Source: JBFGFX01 sp965232455 (GTDB lineage: Bacteria; Pseudomonadota; Gammaproteobacteria; Steroidobacterales; Woeseiaceae). Taken from it: a stretch of 64,000 bases of DNA. The stretch covers positions 1,550,001-1,614,000 of the forward strand of contig OZ246981.1 in NCBI GenBank assembly GCA_965232455.1, in the 5' to 3' direction. A program made the translations under genes and the position numbers. The notes beneath the pieces were generated by a model. It made no database searches. It saw only the letters and a list, made by a program, of their open reading frames with translations, and was not told the DNA's origin. Of this stretch, positions 60,026 to 64,000 are shown one piece after another (the first letter of the stretch is position 1; every line of letters starts with the position of its first letter).

Positions 60026-60772
60026 TCAATCCCAGGCCGTCGTGTTGTGACAGGCGTCGCACTCCGCCGTGGTCGGAATATGATCCGCATCCTGCCCGGT
60101 CGCCAGCACGCCGTTATGGCAGCCGGAACAGTTGCCCAGCGCCTGGCCGTGATCGAAAAAGGCGACGATGCTGAAGGTATTGACGTTGTGACAGTCCTCG
60201 CAAACGTCGCTCGTCGGCAGGTGTGACGGCGACTTTCCGGTTGCCGTCACGCCGTCATGGCAATTGAAGCAGCCTGCAACGATTCCGGTGTGATCAAAGC
60301 CCAGCACCGGTGAAAACGCGACCGTCAGGTGGCAGCTGTCACATTGGTCGCTGGCCGGCGGGTGATCGGCGGGCTTGCCGGACACCGTCTGATTGTCGTG
60401 GCAGCTGACGCATTCGCCGACGGTTTCGTTGTGGTCCATCCGCCGCAGGGGCAAGAAACTCCGCGTAGCGTGGCAAAACTCGCAGTGCTGCGTGGTCAGG
60501 ATGTGACGCGCCGGCTTGGCGGTTGCCACGACCGTGCTGCCGTCCTCGTGACAATCGGCACAGTTTCTCAGCGTGCCGTCGAAGACGCCGCGACTGTGAC
60601 AGGCTCCGCAGTTGGTGATCAGATGAGCGCCATCGAGCCGAAACCCGGTCGAATCGTGATCGAAATCCGAACGGATCGCCGTCTGCGCCGATGCTGTCTG
60701 CGACAGCACCGCCAGTAGCGTCAACGAAGCCGCCAGTGTCATTCGCGCAATGTCTACCCTGCAAAAAGTCAT
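60026..60772 (-). CDS. Nine-haem c-type cytochrome
   Basis: 248 residues with a signal peptide (SLTLLAVLSQTASAQ) and nine CxxCH motifs: CGACH, CADCH, CEFCH, CVSCH, CDSCH, CFNCH, CEDCH, CSGCH, CDACH. After a three-haem opening, the rest is three diheme repeats of about 45 residues, each with a F/M-DH distal-His block, CxxCH, a second His block (ADHPPASDQ, PSHLPTSDV, ADHIPTTAE) and CxxCH. About 20-30 residues per haem is typical of closely packed multihaem wires. Shares sequence style with the 21-haem gene 8 bp upstream. Confidence 0.88.
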   Translation of the reverse strand: MTFCRVDIARMTLAASLTLLAVLSQTASAQTAIRSDFDHDSTGFRLDGAHLITNCGACHSRGVFDGTLRNCADCHEDGSTVVATAKPARHILTTQHCEFCHATRSFLPLRRMDHNETVGECVSCHDNQTVSGKPADHPPASDQCDSCHLTVAFSPVLGFDHTGIVAGCFNCHDGVTATGKSPSHLPTSDVCEDCHNVNTFSIVAFFDHGQALGNCSGCHNGVLATGQDADHIPTTAECDACHNTTAWD

Positions 60773-60780
60773 AACAGGCC

Positions 60781-62376
60781 CTAGAGACTTTTGACGTCGG
60801 AAAAAACGCTCGAGTTGTGGCAGTCACCGCAGCTCAGACCAAACTGGCCGGCATGCACGTCGTCCGCCTGGTGGCATCCCCCGCAGCTCGTCGGCACGTC
60901 GGAGACGTTGGCGCTCGAGTCGCGATGGCAGCCGCTACAAGGAACCTCTGCGTGCGCACCTTCGAGTGCAAACCGCGTTTGTGCGTCGTGATCGAACATG
61001 GCGACCGACCATGCGTTGCTCGTATGGCAGGCGCCGCAGTCGCTCCCGAGCGATCCGCGATGGACGTCGTCGTCGGCGTGGCAACCGATACATTCGTCCG
61101 GCGCGTCTTTGAATGCGTTTGATTCGTGGCAACCCGCACACGGCGTTGCCGCATGCAGGCCGGTTAACGGGAACGGCGACAGGTCATGATCGAACGCCAC
61201 GGAATCGTGCCATTCCGTCTGCCGGTGGCAGGCACCGCAATCCTCACCCAATTGCCCGCCATGGCTGTCGTCCAGCGAGTGGCATCCCGCACAGGTCAAC
61301 GGCAATGAAACGCCGGCGCTGTCCTTGTGGCAGGCCGAACAGTGCAGGCCGGAGTGACTGTCATGCAATGCAAAATTCGTTTCGCCATGATCGAACACGG
61401 AGTCGGACCAACCGGTCGCCAGATGACAGGTCTCGCATTCGGTGCCGTTGCGCCCTTGGTGGTCATCCTCGCTCAGGTGGCAGCCCGCACACGCGCTTTC
61501 CAAACCGTCTTTGAAGTCTTCACGCGTATGGCAGTCCTGACAGTTGAGTCCGCCGTGGCCGTCCTCCAGGGCGAAGCCGGTCTCGCCAAAATGATCGAAT
61601 CCGATGTTTCTCCACGTCGCCGTCGAATGGCAGTCGTGACACGCCGTGCCGTTGCCGCCGCCGTGCACGTCATCCACCGCATGGCAGCTGATGCATTGGG
61701 TGGGCGTGCCCTCGTAAACGTTGCCGCGATGGCAGTCCACGCATTCGACGGAGGCATGTCCGCCGGTAAGGCGATAGCCAACGGTATCGTGATCGAATCC
61801 GGTATCGGACCAGCCCTGTTCGTTGTGGCAGTCCTGGCACTCGGCGCCAAGCGAACCGGCATGCACGTCATCGTCCACGTGACAGCTAACGCAGTCCGAC
61901 GATGCGGCGCGGTGCTTCTCGTCCGGCGCGTGACAGTCGCCGCATGACACGCTCAGGTGCGCGGCCGCCAACGGAAAGTCGCTGAAACTGTGGTCGAATA
62001 TACCGGCATCCACGGGCACGATGTCGGCGCCGCGTCCCTCGTGATCGGTATGGCAGACGACACACTCGCTTCTCTGCGCTGCTGCGAAGATGCCGTGGAA
62101 ACCCGTACGGTCATTTCGATCCTTTCCGACCTCCTCATGGCACTCGACGCAGAGGTCAGCCTGCGCGAGCTCCGACTGCCGGTCGTGACAGGCGGCGCAA
62201 TCGCCTTCGATTTCGGCATGGCCCTGGATGACCCTTCCGGGCATGACCAGTTTTTCCAGGCCCGGCACCTGCGCTTCGGCAACCGTTGACAGCGCCAGCA
62301 GGGCCAGGCCGAAAACCGACATTGCTGCCGATAGCCGGCGACGCTGCGCGCGCATCGATCTTCGGCGACGGTTCAT
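60781..62376 (-). CDS. Twenty-one-haem c-type cytochrome made of tandem trihaem units
   Basis: About 531 residues from the ATG at 62374-62376, which overlaps the stop of the membrane protein gene (ATGA). After a signal peptide (AAMSVFGLALLALSTVAEAQ) there are 21 CxxCH motifs. The first three are CAACH, CVECH and CVVCH. Then six repeats of about 65 residues follow, each starting FDH and containing three CxxCH in the pattern FDH..F.L.G.H..V.C..CH......P..C..CH..DDVH.G..G..C..CH....W. Conserved FDH and DDVH/DDSH His residues are the likely distal ligands. All cysteines and histidines are kept in every unit. It should be periplasmic or surface-exposed and able to carry electrons over a long distance. 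Confidence 0.9.
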   Translation of the reverse strand: MNRRRRSMRAQRRRLSAAMSVFGLALLALSTVAEAQVPGLEKLVMPGRVIQGHAEIEGDCAACHDRQSELAQADLCVECHEEVGKDRNDRTGFHGIFAAAQRSECVVCHTDHEGRGADIVPVDAGIFDHSFSDFPLAAAHLSVSCGDCHAPDEKHRAASSDCVSCHVDDDVHAGSLGAECQDCHNEQGWSDTGFDHDTVGYRLTGGHASVECVDCHRGNVYEGTPTQCISCHAVDDVHGGGNGTACHDCHSTATWRNIGFDHFGETGFALEDGHGGLNCQDCHTREDFKDGLESACAGCHLSEDDHQGRNGTECETCHLATGWSDSVFDHGETNFALHDSHSGLHCSACHKDSAGVSLPLTCAGCHSLDDSHGGQLGEDCGACHRQTEWHDSVAFDHDLSPFPLTGLHAATPCAGCHESNAFKDAPDECIGCHADDDVHRGSLGSDCGACHTSNAWSVAMFDHDAQTRFALEGAHAEVPCSGCHRDSSANVSDVPTSCGGCHQADDVHAGQFGLSCGDCHNSSVFSDVKSL

Positions 62377-63338
62377 ATCGAATAGACGTGCACGGCGATG
62401 ACGTGCACGACTGCCGTGACGAGCAGCAGATAAAAGAACGGCAGATGCACTTTGTGCCACAGAGAGAACAAACGCTCATAGGCCGCGAACGTCGCAACGC
62501 GCCGCACGCGGCGCAGGTGTTCCTTGACGAATGCCGCGCAGGCTTTTTCGAGACGGTGACGATGTTTTGCCACTGTGGGCGACACGACTGCCTGTTCTTC
62601 GAGCCGCTCCGCGACAAACGAGGTTATCTCCCGGTAGCCGGCCCTCGTTTTGAACGTGAGGCGCATCGGGAGCGCCATTGCTTCGAGTACGCTCTTCGGG
62701 GGTTTGAGAACCTGCCGGTCGTACTCCGCGATCTGTTCCATGAGATGCGGCACGAACTGGGCGGCGCCGCCGGTTTCCGCGGTCGACAGCTTTACGCTCG
62801 CCAACAGTTCCTTCAGGTTGGTTTTCCGGCCGTACAGACCCTTGTGGATTTTCGAGTACAAAAAACGCCCGACCAGACCGCTGCCGGCAACGAGCAGCAT
62901 CGAGATCAACGCCGCCGTGCTGTTTACCGAACCCGGGGTGAAGTTGGCGTGATAGAGAATTGCCAACGGCCCGACGACGCCAAGCATCATGTGCACCCGA
63001 AACCAGTTCTTCACCGGTCCCAGAAAACCCAGGATCCTGAACCGCTTACGCAGCGGATACAGGAGCAGCGTCAGAATCAGCAGACTGCCGACAATACCCA
63101 GAAAATAGCCGAGGCCTTCGTCCGCGAAAATCCGCCGGGAATCCCGTCCGAGATAGCCCACCGTGATAGCCGCGGCAGTGAGCAACACCCCTCCCACCGT
63201 ACCCCAGTCCTTGTACAGTTGACGCCACCACGGCAATGGTCTTCGCTGACGGCGCGACGGCCGCTGCGACCCCGAGCCGCCGGCCACGGGTCGCGGCCGT
63301 CCAGCGGGACTTTTTACGGCGCTTGGTTTCGCTGCCAC
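62373..63338 (-). CDS. Inner-membrane b-type-cytochrome-like protein of the multihaem operon
   Basis: 321 residues: basic cytoplasmic start (RPRPVAGGSGSQRPSRRQRRPLPWW), spans at VGGVLLTAAAITVGYLG, LGYFLGIVGSLLILTLLLYPL, MMLGVVGPLAILYHANF, ALISMLLVAGSGLVGRFLYSKI and FFYLLLVTAVVHVIAVHVYSI. His residues sit in or near spans (NWFRVHMMLG, LAILYHANF, LWHKVHLPFF, AVVHVIAVHVY), the arrangement expected for haem b ligands in ferric-reductase/quinol-oxidising membrane cytochromes. A cytoplasmic helical domain links spans 5 and 6. Upstream is a TPR lipoprotein (18 bp); downstream is the 21-haem cytochrome with overlapping codons. It is a candidate entry point passing quinol electrons into the haem chain. 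Confidence 0.7.
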   Translation of the reverse strand: MAAKPSAVKSPAGRPRPVAGGSGSQRPSRRQRRPLPWWRQLYKDWGTVGGVLLTAAAITVGYLGRDSRRIFADEGLGYFLGIVGSLLILTLLLYPLRKRFRILGFLGPVKNWFRVHMMLGVVGPLAILYHANFTPGSVNSTAALISMLLVAGSGLVGRFLYSKIHKGLYGRKTNLKELLASVKLSTAETGGAAQFVPHLMEQIAEYDRQVLKPPKSVLEAMALPMRLTFKTRAGYREITSFVAERLEEQAVVSPTVAKHRHRLEKACAAFVKEHLRRVRRVATFAAYERLFSLWHKVHLPFFYLLLVTAVVHVIAVHVYSI

Positions 63339-63356
63339 GGTGTCCGACCGCCGGGG

Positions 63357-63755
63357 CTAGGGAGTCTGGCCGGTATGCGTCTGGATAAGCGTCGCCTCGA
63401 GATCTTGCGCATCCGCTCCCAGCGCAACGGCTCTGTCGGCGGCGGATCTCGCCCGGTCCATGTCGCCGACGAACGCGTACGACCGCGCCAGTAAACGCCA
63501 TCCCTTTACGTCATCGGGAGCCCGCCTGAGGCGTTCTTCCAGGCCGACGATCATTTCGCTCACCGGTGCAACGCCGGTTGCCCGCTGGCGGTCGGGAACG
63601 TTTGGCGGACCGGCGTCGAGGCTGCCCAACCAGCTTTGTACGTCATCGGAACCCGCGAATGACTCGGCCGAGGCGGATGACCGCTGCTGCTGCGAGTCGG
63701 TGCATGCGGCAAGCAATAGGAGCGCAACTAGCGCGGTGCGTGTTCCTTGAGTCAT
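63357..63755 (-). CDS. TPR lipoprotein, CcmH/CycH-like, first gene of the multihaem operon
   Basis: 132 residues: lipoprotein signal (ALVALLLLAAC, Cys18), low-complexity spacer, then a TPR pair (MIVGLEERLRRAPDDVKGWRLLARSYAFVGDMDRARSAADRAVALGADAQDLEATLIQTHTG) resembling the C-terminal TPR of cytochrome c maturation proteins CcmI/CycH. AAGGA lies 10 bases before the ATG. It may help present the abundant CxxCH apocytochromes for haem attachment. This fits a dedicated maturation helper, but its small size makes a general scaffold possible. Confidence 0.75.
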   Translation of the reverse strand: MTQGTRTALVALLLLAACTDSQQQRSSASAESFAGSDDVQSWLGSLDAGPPNVPDRQRATGVAPVSEMIVGLEERLRRAPDDVKGWRLLARSYAFVGDMDRARSAADRAVALGADAQDLEATLIQTHTGQTP

Positions 63756-63920
63756 GATTACATAATCCTTGATGTCGCCTTACTCGCCGATTGCGGGGCC
63801 GTGAATCCGACCGGGGAAGCGGCTACCAGTCCGTTGGGTTTACTGGCTTTTGCGATCCAAACGATGCCCTGCATCGCTGATTGCCAGACGGCGACCTTAG
63901 CGCACGGTTCGGCACGCTCG

Positions 63921-63936
63921 TGTGAACCACGTCACA
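63921..63936. promoter_or_regulatory. CRP/FNR-type palindrome, site 1
   Basis: TGTGAACCACGTCACA fits TGTGA-N6-TCACA, the CRP-family consensus, exactly. It lies 166 bp before the ATG of the leftward TPR lipoprotein gene. It could serve that operon or a gene beyond the right edge. Confidence 0.6.
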
Positions 63937-63950
63937 TTAAGTTTTTTTCG

Positions 63951-63966
63951 TGTGAACCGCGTCACA
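63951..63966. promoter_or_regulatory. CRP/FNR-type palindrome, site 2
   Basis: TGTGAACCGCGTCACA, a second exact TGTGA-N6-TCACA site, with its centre 30 bp from that of site 1. The two differ at one base within the spacer, and both are followed by a T-rich stretch. Confidence 0.6.
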
Positions 63967-63974
63967 CTATGTTT

Positions 63975-63990
63975 TGTGACGTCCGTTACA
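63975..63990. promoter_or_regulatory. CRP/FNR-type palindrome, site 3 (one mismatch)
   Basis: TGTGACGTCCGTTACA has TGTGA-N6-TTACA, one mismatch from the full palindrome, centred 24 bp from site 2. Confidence 0.45.
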
Positions 63991-64000
63991 CTTCTCGAGC

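Noticed and set aside
61327..61947. 206-codon forward frame opposite the 21-haem cytochrome
   Set aside because: It is the antisense of regularly repeated CxxCH codons, producing an apparent repetitive Val/Ala/Arg protein. No independent evidence.
1..64000. CRISPR array or rRNA operon
   Set aside because: No regularly spaced short direct repeats and no rRNA-like conserved sequence were seen in the window.

Overview
The window is GC-rich, densely packed bacterial DNA. It looks like a Gram-negative gammaproteobacterium of the marine, Woeseia- or Steroidobacter-like kind. That placement rests on gene content (a Kdo hydroxylase, a TorF-type porin, Tat-exported lipoproteins, an ECF sigma/anti-sigma pair, outer-membrane barrels, multihaem cytochromes) and was not tested by any search. 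Genes mostly have few-base gaps or ATGA overlaps.

Layout. 1-9.6 kb holds exported hydrolases: a cut glutathione S-transferase, a PhoD-like phosphatase, a DUF2834 membrane protein, a TAP-like peptidase, a beta-lactamase-fold serine hydrolase, an M20 peptidase, a CapA-like phosphoesterase and a Tat-exported aldo/keto-reductase-like protein. 9.6-10.9 kb is an IS481-family insertion sequence lying beside a tRNA-Gly(CCC). From that tRNA to 25.9 kb the DNA has the form of a genomic island. The 5' half of the tRNA (40 bp) is repeated, identical and in direct orientation, at 25847-25886. Between the two copies lie an intact IS3-family element and a ten-gene co-directional cluster (pirin, isochorismatase, YceI, alginate-export-type porin, two YtcJ-type amidohydrolases, Dps, MFS exporter, two XapX proteins) with a second isochorismatase and two LysR regulators.

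25.9-32 kb is a patchier and partly AT-rich region. It holds a methyltransferase broken by an in-frame TAG, an SLC13-type transporter, a two-copy 94-bp repeat and a lipoprotein with Ig-like and repeat domains. 32-42.6 kb carries an ICMT-like methyltransferase, a class A beta-lactamase with an altered SDN motif, an orphan adenine-specific DNA methyltransferase, a PaiB-like flavoprotein, Kdo hydroxylase plus a glycosyltransferase, a TraB/GumN-like protein, a TorF porin and a sigma / anti-sigma / subtilase operon.

42.8-45.2 kb encodes a haem-motif lipoprotein with a polyproline tract followed by an outer-membrane barrel that itself carries a CxxCH motif. 45.2-56.8 kb holds a kelch protein, a tandem GFA protein, a PspA / membrane protein / VWA operon divergent from an OmpR-type two-component system, a GR-family flavoprotein disulphide reductase, and a membrane-tethered LuxR regulator paired with DUF4199.

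The most striking region is the leftward operon 63755-56879. It contains a TPR lipoprotein, a membrane b-type-cytochrome-like protein, a 21-CxxCH cytochrome built of six tandem trihaem units, a 9-CxxCH cytochrome, an approx. 845-residue SPOR/TPR/beta-barrel protein and a small lipoprotein. Three palindromes of the CRP/FNR type lie upstream at the window edge. It looks like an undescribed trans-envelope electron conduit with 30 haem-binding motifs. The function is inferred, not shown.
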